Positions 45,287-53,900 are shown, numbered from the stretch's first letter. The stretch is DNA of 64,000 nt from Planctomycetaceae bacterium (GCA_041398825.1 JAWKTX010000007.1:124001-188000), one strand, 5' to 3'. Numbers and translations: made by a program. Notes: generated by a model not told the origin, from the sequence alone.

Positions 45287-46003
45287 TTGCCCTCAAAACG
45301 TCGGCATTCACCAGGATGTGCCAGCCGCACCAAAAACCGGTTGTGTTCGAACAGGAATGCACTGACCCTGATCGAGTTGCTTGTTGTCTTTGCGATTGTC
45401 TCTCTGCTGATCGCACTGCTACTGCCAGCCATCCAGAATGCCCGATCTGCTGCCCGACTCACCCAGTGCAAGAACAACCTGCACCAAATGGGAGTTGCCC
45501 TGCATAACAATAGTGGCTTCGGACATTACAAAGGCTGGAAGACTTCAAGCCTGGAGGCTCCCAACGCAACGCCGGCAGATGTCATTCCGGCCCTGATCTG
45601 TCCGGATGCCGGAGAATCAACAATCATCAGCGGCAGTCTCCAGCTTGCGCGTACCCACTATGCAGGAGTCCAGGGCGATGGACGAACTGTGAATCGTGGC
45701 GGTATCAACGATGTAAAGGACGGGTTGAGCAACTCTCTGCATACCGGCGAACTGGACACAGATACCATCGATCCAAAACTCCTGTGGTCTTCTCCGGCAC
45801 GCATCACCTGCAGGGACGCGATCAACACGCGAAATGCTTCGGGCGATAAGGTCGACACTTGTTTTCGAAGCCGCCACCCTCAGGGCGGCGCGACGTTTAT
45901 GCTCTGGGATGGCTCAGCAAGATTCGTCAGCGAAAACATCGATCTCACGACGTACCATGCTCTTTCCACCATCAATGGTGGAGAAGTTGTCGGCGATTAC
46001 TGA
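45287..46003 (+). CDS. DUF1559 pseudopilin-like protein with a disturbed 5' end
   Basis: The body is a DUF1559 protein: NALTLIELLVVFAIVSLLIALLLPAIQNARSAAR, then QCKNNLHQMGVALHN, and at the end HPQGGATFMLWDGSARFV, an H-x10-DG version of the family's H-x9-DG motif. The only start in this frame is a TTG at 45287 without a ribosome site. A strong site (GGGAGGT, 45261-45267) instead serves a GTG at 45277 in another frame. Removing one A from the run of five at 45332-45336 would join the GTG frame to the body, so a one-base insertion is likely. At 238 residues it is also shorter than most family members. Confidence 0.72.
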   Translation: MPSKRRHSPGCASRTKNRLCSNRNALTLIELLVVFAIVSLLIALLLPAIQNARSAARLTQCKNNLHQMGVALHNNSGFGHYKGWKTSSLEAPNATPADVIPALICPDAGESTIISGSLQLARTHYAGVQGDGRTVNRGGINDVKDGLSNSLHTGELDTDTIDPKLLWSSPARITCRDAINTRNASGDKVDTCFRSRHPQGGATFMLWDGSARFVSENIDLTTYHALSTINGGEVVGDY

Positions 46004-46201
46004 CGGGACAGTGCCGTATTCGACGGATGGATCGCTCAACGCTGCAGCCGGAAAAGCGTTGAAAATTCTTCACTCACGAATCGGGCTGCCATGAGGATGG
46101 AACGCACTACCAACGAAGGACCTGCATCTCTTTTCCGGACAAATCCGACGCTGTCCAGCCAGAACGCCGTCTGACTCCCTGAAATCAAAGGAACACTCCG
46201 C

Positions 46202-47638
46202 ATGTCACATCCTTATCTCCTGGCTCTCGGTGTCGCGATCCTGCTGTCTGCTAACAGGTCGGGGTTCTGTGCAGAAGATTCACGTCCGAACATTCTGTTC
46301 ATTCTGGTGGATGACTTTGGGCCTCGCGATCTGGCCTGTTATGGATCGACACTCTACGAAACTCCGAACATGGATCGACTGGCGGCCGAAGGTGCAAAAT
46401 TCCAGCAGGCTTACGTGGCGTATCCCCGGTGCGTTCCTTCTCGTTTTGCCATTCTGACCGGCAAACACCCGGCCGTCTTCCAAAAGAAGCGAGACAGTGT
46501 CCACATTGAACCGAATCGCGACATTACATTTGGGCAGCCATTTCAGGAGGCCGGATACGCGACGTTCTACTGCGGTAAGTGGCATCTGGGTGAAGGGGCG
46601 TCTGCACCCGAAAATACAGGTTTCGACACGACCGTCGCCGCTGGTGCGGCCGGTGCAACGCGTTCCCACTTTGCACCATACACCAGATCGCGGACCGGCG
46701 GAAAAGGAGAAAAAGAAGCCATTACTGGTCTTGATGATGCTCCTGATGACGAATACCTGACGGATCGACTCACTGTCGAAACGATAAACTTCATCAAGGA
46801 ACATAAGGACCAGCCGTTTCTGGCGGTGCTTGCCCATTATGCGGTCCACACTCCTATCGAAGCCAAGCCGCATCTGACCAAACGTTACGAACAGAAACTG
46901 GCAACCAAACCACTTCCCGATCGACTCTACGAACCCGAGAGTGCAGGCGAAAATCTTCTGGTTCAGAAGAATGCAACCTACGCAGCGATGATTGAGAGCG
47001 TCGATAACGGTGTCGGCCGTCTGCTGAAATTGCTGGATCGCCTCGACCTTTCCGAAAACACCATTGTGATTCTTGCAAGTGATCACGGAGGGCTGTCGGC
47101 GAGGGGCAACAAACGGGAAGTGGCAACGTCGAATCGACCATTCCGAGCTGGCAAGGGTCACTTGTACGAAGGTGGACTTCGCATTCCATTGCTCGTCCGC
47201 TGGACGGGAAAGATTGACGCCGGGCAGACCATCGATTCGCCGGTAATCACAACAGATCTGTTTCCAACCATGCTGCAGTTGGCAGGACTGGATCTTCGCC
47301 CGGGCGATCATCGCGACGGCTTAAGCCTTGCATCTCGTCTTATCAGCAACGCAGCTTTACCGGATCGAACATTCTACTGGCACAACCCGGCTCCCCGACC
47401 CACAAGTACCGGTGACTGGTTTTCGTCCGCGATTCGCGAAGGCCATCTGAAACTACTGGAGTTCCCCACAGAGCAGCGTATTGAGCTCTATGATCTTTCC
47501 TCCGACATTCAGGAGGCACAAAACCTGGCGGATTCACAGCCTGCAGATCGGGACCGGCTGCTCAAAAAACTGCACGACTGGAAAGCAACCGTCGGCGCGG
47601 AAGATGCACCCCGAGGCAAGCGAGGAGCGTCCAATTGA
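46202..47638 (+). CDS. Secreted sulfatase (alkaline-phosphatase superfamily)
   Basis: The 478-residue product has a signal peptide (MSHPYLLALGVAILLSANRS) and the sulfatase core: RPNILFILVDDFGPRDLACYG (metal-binding Asp pair), YPRCVPSRFAILTGKHP with the CxPSR motif whose Cys is converted to formylglycine, YCGKWHLGE, and IVILASDHGG with the Asp-His pair. Planctomycetes have dozens of such enzymes for sulfated polysaccharides; the target sugar is unknown. AAGGAA lies 9 bases upstream of the ATG. No maturase gene is in the window. Confidence 0.94.
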   Translation: MSHPYLLALGVAILLSANRSGFCAEDSRPNILFILVDDFGPRDLACYGSTLYETPNMDRLAAEGAKFQQAYVAYPRCVPSRFAILTGKHPAVFQKKRDSVHIEPNRDITFGQPFQEAGYATFYCGKWHLGEGASAPENTGFDTTVAAGAAGATRSHFAPYTRSRTGGKGEKEAITGLDDAPDDEYLTDRLTVETINFIKEHKDQPFLAVLAHYAVHTPIEAKPHLTKRYEQKLATKPLPDRLYEPESAGENLLVQKNATYAAMIESVDNGVGRLLKLLDRLDLSENTIVILASDHGGLSARGNKREVATSNRPFRAGKGHLYEGGLRIPLLVRWTGKIDAGQTIDSPVITTDLFPTMLQLAGLDLRPGDHRDGLSLASRLISNAALPDRTFYWHNPAPRPTSTGDWFSSAIREGHLKLLEFPTEQRIELYDLSSDIQEAQNLADSQPADRDRLLKKLHDWKATVGAEDAPRGKRGASN

Positions 47639-47709
47639 AAAACCTCTCCAGCATCGAACGCACGCCCTCAAACGGACTCTGCCTGCGCTCGGTCATGCTC
47701 TGAACAGTC

Positions 47710-48546
47710 TCATGGTCTGGAGAATGTGGCTGCAACACCCGCGTTGCGAAGCGCATCAGATTTCAGGTCTTCGAAGTAAGGCAGTGGTTGTGAAAAGAAG
47801 GGCCGGGGCATATGACCATAGAATTCCATACTGTCAAACACATGATCCCACCCAACACGCTCTGCTACTTCATAGGCCTCAATCCCTCGTTGAATTCGCT
47901 CTTCTGTGCAACCAAAGTCTCGAAAGAACATATATCTCATTGACGGAAAATACGAAAAGCGAACAACGGGATGCAGACATAACCACCGCATGATGCGGCA
48001 ATCGAACGCGGCAATTGCACTCTGAACACCTGGGGCGACCGTCAGCTCCTGTTCGTTTCGGAATGAAGTCTCGAAGATCCGACGTTTCTGATCTCCGGGG
48101 AGAGATTTCTTTGTCCGACTTGCGTGATGAATTTGATTCAGGGCCTCCAGCAGATCGGCAGGAACTATGTCGGAGGCCGCCGACAATTGACCGTATTCAC
48201 GCGTAAACTCGTACGCTGCATAGGTGTCGATGCAAACCTGGCGATTGATTCTTCGAAATGATTCCGCGAACTCCCGCAAAATGCCCAGCCGAAAGGCCTT
48301 CTCTTTTGAATTGTAGAAGTACCTCCTGGCAATCAATCGGCCAAGACTTCCTCCGGACTCGAAGTATGAAAGTCCCCAGAGCGCGCCGTGGGCCGCCATT
48401 TGGCAGAAAGCATGATTGCGCCCGGAATCCAGGTACATGTTTGTCAGCATAATGACCCGCCGCGGAATATCGAGAAGGCCACCAGCCAGCAATTCTGCCT
48501 GCGACTTGCGTAACTCGTATTCGGCTCGAAGCTCTTGCGTCTGCAT
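47710..48546 (-). CDS. Unknown protein downstream of a TetR-controlled promoter
   Basis: The 278-residue product begins at the ATG at 48546, since AGAGG lies 6 bases upstream; ATGs at 48552 and 48570 are also in frame. It is helical and rich in aromatic residues, with a moderately hydrophobic stretch (HAFCQMAAHGALWGLSYFESGGSLGRL) and a Tyr/Phe/Trp-rich C-terminal half (RFSYFPSMRYMFFRDFGCTEE, HMPRPFFSQPLPYFEDLK). No family was recognised. It lies 32 bp after the next gene on the same strand and so probably belongs to its transcript. Confidence 0.72.
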   Translation of the reverse strand: MQTQELRAEYELRKSQAELLAGGLLDIPRRVIMLTNMYLDSGRNHAFCQMAAHGALWGLSYFESGGSLGRLIARRYFYNSKEKAFRLGILREFAESFRRINRQVCIDTYAAYEFTREYGQLSAASDIVPADLLEALNQIHHASRTKKSLPGDQKRRIFETSFRNEQELTVAPGVQSAIAAFDCRIMRWLCLHPVVRFSYFPSMRYMFFRDFGCTEERIQRGIEAYEVAERVGWDHVFDSMEFYGHMPRPFFSQPLPYFEDLKSDALRNAGVAATFSRP

Positions 48547-48578
48547 TATCATCCTCTCTGAAATGATCACCGGGCATC

Positions 48579-49085
48579 TTACGAATGAACGGACATTGCC
48601 ATCGGATCCATGTCACCGGTCGACTCAATACCACATCGACGATGAAGTTCATCAACGATCAACTGTGCGCAGAATCGCCCTCGGCTGACATCCGGAACAA
48701 ATGAAAGTGTCGGCCCGAAAGGACTCGCCTTTCGAAGCTGGATTGTGGCATACGGAGGGTTGTTCCGTTTCCTGAACCGAATCGATTCGATCTGCGCCAG
48801 CGGGACGCAGATCTCCAGGCCGTTGCGTTTGCACATCAGTCTGTCGTCGTCCATCCAGACTTCCGTGCACAATCCCGGCAGAAAATATTCCCAGGACGAC
48901 CGTAACAACGACAGCAGAATGAGCGGGACAATCACCGGCAATGCCAGCAACCAAAGGCCGGTTGAGACCAGCACCAGCGCGAGAATCAGATGGATCCGGC
49001 CCGGCGTTCGAAGTCTGTTGAGGGTCGGATAGGTTTCGAGCAACTTGTGCGGAATAGGGTGCAAATCCGAAGTGATCTTTTTCAT
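48579..49085 (-). CDS. Small membrane protein with two helices, divergent from tetR
   Basis: The 168-residue product has two adjacent hydrophobic segments (IHLILALVLVSTGLWLLALPVIVPLILLSLL, about 31-61) and then a soluble domain (TEVWMDDDRLMCKRNGLEICVPLAQIESIRFRKR) resembling bacterial PH-like domains. The function is unknown. It is the first gene of a two-gene unit that starts 192 bp from the divergent TetR gene, and the palindromic operator lies between, so it is probably controlled by that regulator. Confidence 0.75.
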   Translation of the reverse strand: MKKITSDLHPIPHKLLETYPTLNRLRTPGRIHLILALVLVSTGLWLLALPVIVPLILLSLLRSSWEYFLPGLCTEVWMDDDRLMCKRNGLEICVPLAQIESIRFRKRNNPPYATIQLRKASPFGPTLSFVPDVSRGRFCAQLIVDELHRRCGIESTGDMDPMAMSVHS

Positions 49086-49223
49086 GGCAAACTCTGCTGT
49101 GGTTTTACACGAGCCTCACCGAGATGTTGTTGGGCAATCAATGACTCGAACGCAAACCGCAGCGGTTTCGGACAATGAATCCGGATTCGGTGTCTGTGGA
49201 TTAACCTCCCGATTGCCACTTGA

Positions 49224-49272
49224 CTCCATACCAACCAGTCGGTACCCTACAAACCGACTGGTTGGTATGGAG
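49224..49272. promoter_or_regulatory. Twin palindromic operator of the TetR regulator
   Basis: Two perfect 20-bp inverted arms, 49224-49243 and 49253-49272, are separated by 9 bp. Each arm contains a 14-bp near-palindrome of the form ACCAACCAGTCGGT / ACCGACTGGTTGGT, a layout typical of TetR-family sites. The right arm overlaps the ribosome site (GGAGG) of the TetR gene, so binding should shut off that gene and affect the divergent one. A smaller palindrome (AAACCGC A GCGGTTT) lies at 49154-49168. Confidence 0.8.
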
Positions 49273-49277
49273 GTGAA

Positions 49278-49901
49278 ATGTCAGAAAATGCGAGGCTAAA
49301 GCTATTCGACGCCATTTGCGATCTCGTGCTTGAACGCGGGTACGGTGGAACTTCCGTCGACGCCATTTGCGAGCGAGCGAACGTTTCGAAAGGAAGCTTC
49401 TTTCATCATTTCCCCTCCAAGGAGGCTGCGGCCTGCGAAACACTTGACCACTGGATGACGGCGATGGTGGAGCGTGCTCGCGCGAGCGGCTTTATGGAGC
49501 AAGCCTCTGCGGTCGACCGACTACTGACATACCTCAATCTCATGGCGAGCCTGTTGGAGTCACCAACATCTCCGAAAGGGTGTCTGCTGGGAACACTTGC
49601 TCTTGAGCTTTCTGATACGCATCCACAAGTGCGAGAACGAGCGGCTCATTACTTCGAGCAGTGGAGCGGCATGCTTGAAAGCCTCATTGCTGATGCACTG
49701 GCTGCCAACGACGGGTGCCCGAAACCTCGGGCGCTGGCCGACTACTTCATCGCCTCACTCGAAGGATCCATCCTGCTGGCCAGAACTCGCCAGGAACCTT
49801 CACTGGTTCGGAAGAGTGTCCATCATTTTCGTGACTACGTTCTTGGGATGATTCCGGGGGCAGGACCATCGGAGCTCTCAGTGGAACGTGAAGATTCTTA
49901 G
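49278..49901 (+). CDS. TetR/AcrR-family transcriptional regulator
   Basis: The 207-residue product has the TetR DNA-binding domain: LFDAICDLVLERGYGGTSVDAICERANVSKGSFFHHFPSKEAAACETLDHW (about 9-58), with the recognition helix SKGSFFHHF. The C-terminal ligand domain (GCLLGTLALELSDTHPQVRERAAHYFEQW) resembles that of regulators of reactive or xenobiotic compounds, where a conserved Cys (KGCLLG) is often the sensor. The ATG has GGAGG 4 bases upstream, inside the operator. It is divergent from the gene at 48579-49085. The stop codon adjoins repeat copy D. Confidence 0.93.
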   Translation: MSENARLKLFDAICDLVLERGYGGTSVDAICERANVSKGSFFHHFPSKEAAACETLDHWMTAMVERARASGFMEQASAVDRLLTYLNLMASLLESPTSPKGCLLGTLALELSDTHPQVRERAAHYFEQWSGMLESLIADALAANDGCPKPRALADYFIASLEGSILLARTRQEPSLVRKSVHHFRDYVLGMIPGAGPSELSVEREDS

Positions 49902-50007
49902 TTAGCAGCCTGTTGGAAAACCGGACTGGCTCAAGCAGGAGACCTGAAAACATGACGGTTTCCGGTCGTCCTGCATCGCTGTCCCGGTTTTTCAACGGTC
50001 AGTTAGC
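49899..50007 (+). repeat. Palindromic repeat element, copy D
   Basis: Same orientation as copy C: GCAGCCTGTTGGAAAACCGG at the left and CCCGGTTTTTCAACGGTCAG at the right. It starts at the TAG stop codon of the TetR gene. The remaining 219 bp before the DinB gene at 50227 show nothing else recognisable beyond a GGGAG ribosome site. Confidence 0.85.
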
Positions 50008-50226
50008 ATCGCCGTACGCCTGTCGTACGACCCGTTGAAGAAATGAGTCCGATGCGTCAGCAAGCGATTGATGGCCATTGAAAGCCTTTGAAAACGTCAC
50101 TCGCTTACGCGGCAGGGGGCCCTCCGTATGGTTTGTCAACTGGCCGTCGGCGTTATCCGATCTGGTCGATTGTTCTGTCACGTCGATTGTTCTGTCACAC
50201 TGAACTGGTTTGTTTGGGAGAAAACG

Positions 50227-50727
50227 ATGAGCACTGTTGATTATCTGCGTCACGGCCTGGAAGCAGGCCGCATGTTGATCATGAAACTGATCGACGACAT
50301 GAAAGATGCACCACTACAAATGCCGACCGCGAACGGTGGAAATCCACCGCTCTGGATTCTCGGCCATCTTGCTTATGCCGAGTCAAATATTATCGAACAC
50401 ATAATCAGAGGTAACGACAATCCGCTGCTGGAATGGAAGAAGGTCTTTGGTGCGCAGACTGAGCCGTCTGCGAATCCTGAAGATTACCCGGCATGGGATG
50501 ACGTACGAAAACAATCTGATGAGATTCGAGAGGCAACTCTGAGATTCCTGGATGGCCTGAGTGATGAAGATCTGGCGAAACCGACCCGGAATCCACCACC
50601 TGGTCGTGAGGCCATGTTCGGCACCATCGGAGCCTGCCTGGTGACGATGTCCATGCACACCATGATGCACTATGGTCAGGTCGCAGATGCGCGACGAATG
50701 GCAGGCCGCGCTCCCATCAACGCGTAA
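50227..50727 (+). CDS. DinB-like four-helix metal-binding protein
   Basis: The 166-residue product has the DinB/YfiT-like four-helix fold: DYLRHGLEAGRMLIMKLIDDM, then NPPLWILGHLAYAESNIIEHII with the first metal-ligand His, and MSMHTMMHYGQVADARRMAGR with the second and third His. Members include thiol-dependent transferases, and many have no assigned reaction. The ATG at 50227 was chosen for GGGAG 7 bases upstream and for length; a longer frame exists. An intrinsic terminator follows 57 bp after the stop. Confidence 0.85.
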   Translation: MSTVDYLRHGLEAGRMLIMKLIDDMKDAPLQMPTANGGNPPLWILGHLAYAESNIIEHIIRGNDNPLLEWKKVFGAQTEPSANPEDYPAWDDVRKQSDEIREATLRFLDGLSDEDLAKPTRNPPPGREAMFGTIGACLVTMSMHTMMHYGQVADARRMAGRAPINA

Positions 50728-50784
50728 TCCGAAATCGGCAGCTGCGTTGCTTTACCAGCTGTGTGTTTGAGCCATTCTCCGAAC

Positions 50785-50825
50785 GGCTCAGAAGCATTCT
50801 CGCAATGCATTCTGAGCCTTCTTTT
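50785..50825 (+). terminator. Rho-independent terminator of the DinB gene
   Basis: The stem GGCTCAGAAGCATT (50785-50798) pairs with AATGCATTCTGAGCC (50804-50818) with one bulged base, loop CTCGC, followed by TTCTTTT. It lies 57 bp downstream of the DinB stop codon. Confidence 0.82.
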
Positions 50826-50961
50826 GTTGGTGTACGGGCGCGTTACGCCGACCATGGGTCGACGCTGGTTGCCTTTCCTCCAGGGATTCACAATCATTCG
50901 CTTCGGCCAGGATTCACGATTATTTTGGCCTGCAACTCAACATCAGCAGAGACCCACCCAC

Positions 50962-53106
50962 ATGCTACCGTCGCTCCATCTGACTCGATTCTCTCAGATT
51001 GCCTTACTGACGCTCTTCTTCGTCCTTCATGCATCATTTTATCCGGCCGCCCGCGCCGAGTTTTTTGAAGCAGATCTGATTGTCTACGGTGGCACATCGT
51101 CGGGCGTCATTGCCGCTGTGCAGGCAAAGAAAATGGGTAAGAGCGTGATCATTGTCGGCCCGGATCAACATCTGGGCGGCCTGACCGCAGGGGGGCTTGG
51201 CTTTACGGACACAGGTAACAAAGCCGTCATCGGTGGATTGTCTCGCGACTTTTATCATCGCATCTGGAAGGCCTATCAAAAGCCGGACGCATGGAAGTGG
51301 CAGGACCAATCGGAATATGGCAACAAAGGGCAGGGGACACCGGCCATTGATGGCGAGAATCGCACGATGTGGATCTTCGAACCACACGTCGCGGAACAGG
51401 TCTTTGAAGATTTTGTAAGCGAGTTCCGGATTCCCGTTCATCGCAACGAATGGCTCGATCGAAACGACGGCGTAAAAAAGAAAGGAGCGAGAATTACCAG
51501 CATCACGATGTTATCCGGTAATACCTATTCGGGTCGCATGTTTATCGATGCGACCTACGAAGGGGACCTGATGGCAGCCGCTGGTGTGGATTACCACGTT
51601 GGTCGGGAAGCCAATTCGGTCTACGGTGAAAACTGGAATGGCGTTCAGGTGGGTGTTCTGCATCATCGTCATCATTTCGGAGCCGTGAAGCAAAAAATCA
51701 GTCCCTATGTTATTCCCGGCGACCCGACCTCCGGAGTCCTGCCCCGAATCAGCACAGAACCGCCGGGAAACTATGGCGAAGCAGATCATCGCGTCCAGGC
51801 CTACTGCTATCGATATTGCGCGACGGACCATCCGGAGAACCGCATTCCCTTCCCCAAACCGGAAGGCTACGACCCCGCTCAATACGAGTTGCTTCTGCGC
51901 ATTTATGAGGCGGGGTGGCGTGAGACTTTCAATAAGTTTGATCCACTGCCGAATCACAAGACTGACACAAACAACCATGGCCCCTTCAGTACCGATAACA
52001 TCGGGATGAACTATGACTATCCCGATGCATCTTACGAACGTCGGCAGGAAATTCTGGACGAACATCGGCAGTACCAGCAGGGATGGCTCTACTTTGTGGC
52101 AAATGATCCGCGGGTTCCGGCTGAAGTCCGGGAACAAATGCAGAACTGGGGACTGCCATCGGACGAATTCAAAGACAATGGTCACTGGCCTCACCAGATC
52201 TACGTTCGCGAAGCGCGGCGCATGATTGGACATTTCGTCATGACAGAAAATGAATTGACGAAGAAGAAGCCAACACCGGACTCCGTTGGTATGGGCAGCT
52301 ACACGATCGATTCGCATAACGTGCAGCGTTACATCACGCCAGATGGTTACGTGCAGAATGAAGGTGACATCGGCGTGGGAATCAGCCCGTATGCAATTGC
52401 TTATGGAGCGTTGATCCCCAGGCAGGAACAGGCCGAAAACCTACTTGTCAGCGTATGCGTCAGCAGCTCACATATCGCATTTGGCAGTATCCGAATGGAG
52501 CCGGTCTTCATGATTCTCGGCCAGAGCGCAGCAACCGCCGCGGTAATGGCGATTGAAAACAGGGTTCCGGTGCAGAACGTTGCTTATGATGAACTCCGAG
52601 AGAAGTTGCTGATGGATGGCCAGGTACTGACATATGCGAGTGCATCATCAGGTGGACATCCGCATTCTCAAAAAGCCTTTGTTGAACCGTCGAGCCTGCC
52701 AGGCATCGTCGTCGATGACGATGACGCGATCTTCACCGGCGAATGGAGGGTGAGCAGTGCATCGAACTACTACGTGGCGAATGGATACCGACATGATAAC
52801 GCCGCAAAAGACGGCAAGGCATCCGTAACGTTTCAAACATCGCTGGAAAAGACCGGGATGTACGATGTACGAATCTGTTGGCCGCCTAATTCCAATCGAT
52901 CTTCCAGTGTCAGGATTGAAGTCTCAACGGTATCCGGCACAAGGACGATTACCATCGATCAGAGAAAGCCTCCTGAGGGCAATGATCATTTTCAGCTGCT
53001 GGGGACCTTTCCGTTTTCATCCGACAAACCAGCACAGGTGACGATCAGCAACAGCGGAACCGATGGCTACGTCGTCGTCGATGCAGTGCAGTGGATCGCA
53101 AGATGA
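50962..53106 (+). CDS. Secreted FAD-dependent oxidoreductase with C-terminal golvesin-like domain
   Basis: The ATG at 50962 opens a signal peptide (SQIALLTLFFVLHASFYPAARA) in the 714-residue product; the frame is open 67 codons further upstream. The FAD domain starts ADLIVYGGTSSGVIAAVQAKKMGKSVIIVGP (Gly-rich dinucleotide loop), with GGLTAGGLGFTDTGNKAVIGG near residue 75 and YTIDSHNVQRYITPDG later. This matches the FAD-dependent oxidoreductase family annotated in planctomycetes as xanthan-lyase-like. The last 130 residues (ASNYYVANGYRHDNA to VVVDAVQWIAR) resemble the golvesin C-terminal domain. Likely exported, perhaps acting on a polysaccharide. Confidence 0.9.
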   Translation: MLPSLHLTRFSQIALLTLFFVLHASFYPAARAEFFEADLIVYGGTSSGVIAAVQAKKMGKSVIIVGPDQHLGGLTAGGLGFTDTGNKAVIGGLSRDFYHRIWKAYQKPDAWKWQDQSEYGNKGQGTPAIDGENRTMWIFEPHVAEQVFEDFVSEFRIPVHRNEWLDRNDGVKKKGARITSITMLSGNTYSGRMFIDATYEGDLMAAAGVDYHVGREANSVYGENWNGVQVGVLHHRHHFGAVKQKISPYVIPGDPTSGVLPRISTEPPGNYGEADHRVQAYCYRYCATDHPENRIPFPKPEGYDPAQYELLLRIYEAGWRETFNKFDPLPNHKTDTNNHGPFSTDNIGMNYDYPDASYERRQEILDEHRQYQQGWLYFVANDPRVPAEVREQMQNWGLPSDEFKDNGHWPHQIYVREARRMIGHFVMTENELTKKKPTPDSVGMGSYTIDSHNVQRYITPDGYVQNEGDIGVGISPYAIAYGALIPRQEQAENLLVSVCVSSSHIAFGSIRMEPVFMILGQSAATAAVMAIENRVPVQNVAYDELREKLLMDGQVLTYASASSGGHPHSQKAFVEPSSLPGIVVDDDDAIFTGEWRVSSASNYYVANGYRHDNAAKDGKASVTFQTSLEKTGMYDVRICWPPNSNRSSSVRIEVSTVSGTRTITIDQRKPPEGNDHFQLLGTFPFSSDKPAQVTISNSGTDGYVVVDAVQWIAR

Positions 53107-53160
53107 AACTTCCCGGGTATTTCTTTATCGGGGCCGGTCTGAGCAACCGGAGAGCCATGA

Positions 53161-53207
53161 TTCGCGCGGGATACTGTTTGCTATCTATAGAGTATCGTTC
53201 GCGCGAA
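53161..53207. terminator. Hairpin between convergent genes
   Basis: TTCGCGCGGGATACT (53161-53175) pairs with AGTATCGTTCGCGCGAA (53191-53207) with a 2-base bulge. It lies between the convergent FAD oxidoreductase and EF-hand genes and could stop transcription from both sides, but has no T run on either side. Confidence 0.5.
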
Positions 53208-53261
53208 CCCTGACTGACTTGGCTCCGGCTGCCTGGCTCTGAAAATCAAAACGGCGGCGGG

Positions 53262-53900
53262 CTATTCGGAAGGAGGTCGATTTTCCCCTGAAGGACGGCC
53301 ATCGCGAGGAGGGCGACCTCGACCATCCCGACCACCCGGCGCATCATCCGGTCCTGGAGGTCGACCTGCTCCCTGAGGGGGTCGGCGGGTGATGAAGTCC
53401 CGGGCGAATTCAAGCAACTCGTCCCGGCCCAGTTTCCCATCACCATCCGCGTCAAAACGCATTGCCTCCGCGACGAGTCGCTCGGGGCTCGGAGGACCGC
53501 CATCTCGAGGACCGCCATCTCGAGGACCACCGTCTCGAGGACCGCCGTCTCGAGGACCGCCGTCTCGAGGACCACCGTCTCGAGGACCACCGTCTCGAGG
53601 ACCTCTTCCTTCGGGGGCAGGTGGCCGAGTCTCTTCGTCACTCAGCTTTCCGTCGCCATTCTTATCAAGAGTCAACAAGGACGCCTTCGCGTTCTCAAGT
53701 TCCTCGGCTGAAATTACGTGATCGCCATTCGTATCCAGCGCTTCCATAAATGGATTGGGTGGCGGTGGATTTCGCTCCCGCGGTCCACGCTCGCCGGGAG
53801 GTGGTCCATCCGGCCGTCCACCTTCTGGTGGTTGTGCCAGAACAACTGTTGCGACACTGAGTAAACCAGCAAAGGCCGACGTGTATAGGATTCTTTTCAT
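53262..53900 (-). CDS. Secreted EF-hand protein with RDGGP repeats
   Basis: The 212-residue product has a signal peptide (MKRILYTSAFAGLLSVATVVLA); the ATG at 53900 has GGAGAGAT upstream. The mature protein is rich in Pro, Gly, Arg and Asp. Three EF-hand calcium loops are visible: ALDTNGDHVISAEELE, TLDKNGDGKLSDEE and RFDADGDGKLGRDELLE. Seven tandem RDGGP repeats separate the second and third, encoded by seven 15-bp units. It probably binds calcium outside the cell; the exact role is unknown. Confidence 0.9.
   Translation of the reverse strand: MKRILYTSAFAGLLSVATVVLAQPPEGGRPDGPPPGERGPRERNPPPPNPFMEALDTNGDHVISAEELENAKASLLTLDKNGDGKLSDEETRPPAPEGRGPRDGGPRDGGPRDGGPRDGGPRDGGPRDGGPRDGGPPSPERLVAEAMRFDADGDGKLGRDELLEFARDFITRRPPQGAGRPPGPDDAPGGRDGRGRPPRDGRPSGENRPPSE
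53494..53598 (-). repeat. Seven tandem 15-bp repeats inside the EF-hand gene
   Basis: Seven near-identical units of GGACCGCCATCTCGA (with CCATC/CCGTC and CCGCC/CCACC variants) lie head to tail and encode RDGGP on the minus strand. The sequence between units is zero, so it is a minisatellite and not a CRISPR. Copy number is likely to vary between strains. Confidence 0.95.

Noticed and set aside
49224..49272. Reading the 20-bp inverted repeat as a terminator
   Set aside because: It has no T run, lies between divergent start codons and overlaps a ribosome site, so an operator fits better.
53494..53598. Possible CRISPR array
   Set aside because: The repeats are contiguous 15-mers without spacers and lie in frame in a coding sequence.
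53246..53641. Minus-strand frame rich in repeated LETVV/LETAV units
   Set aside because: It is the out-of-frame reading of the seven 15-bp repeats of the EF-hand gene; it has no ribosome site and the EF-hand frame has clear motifs and a signal peptide.
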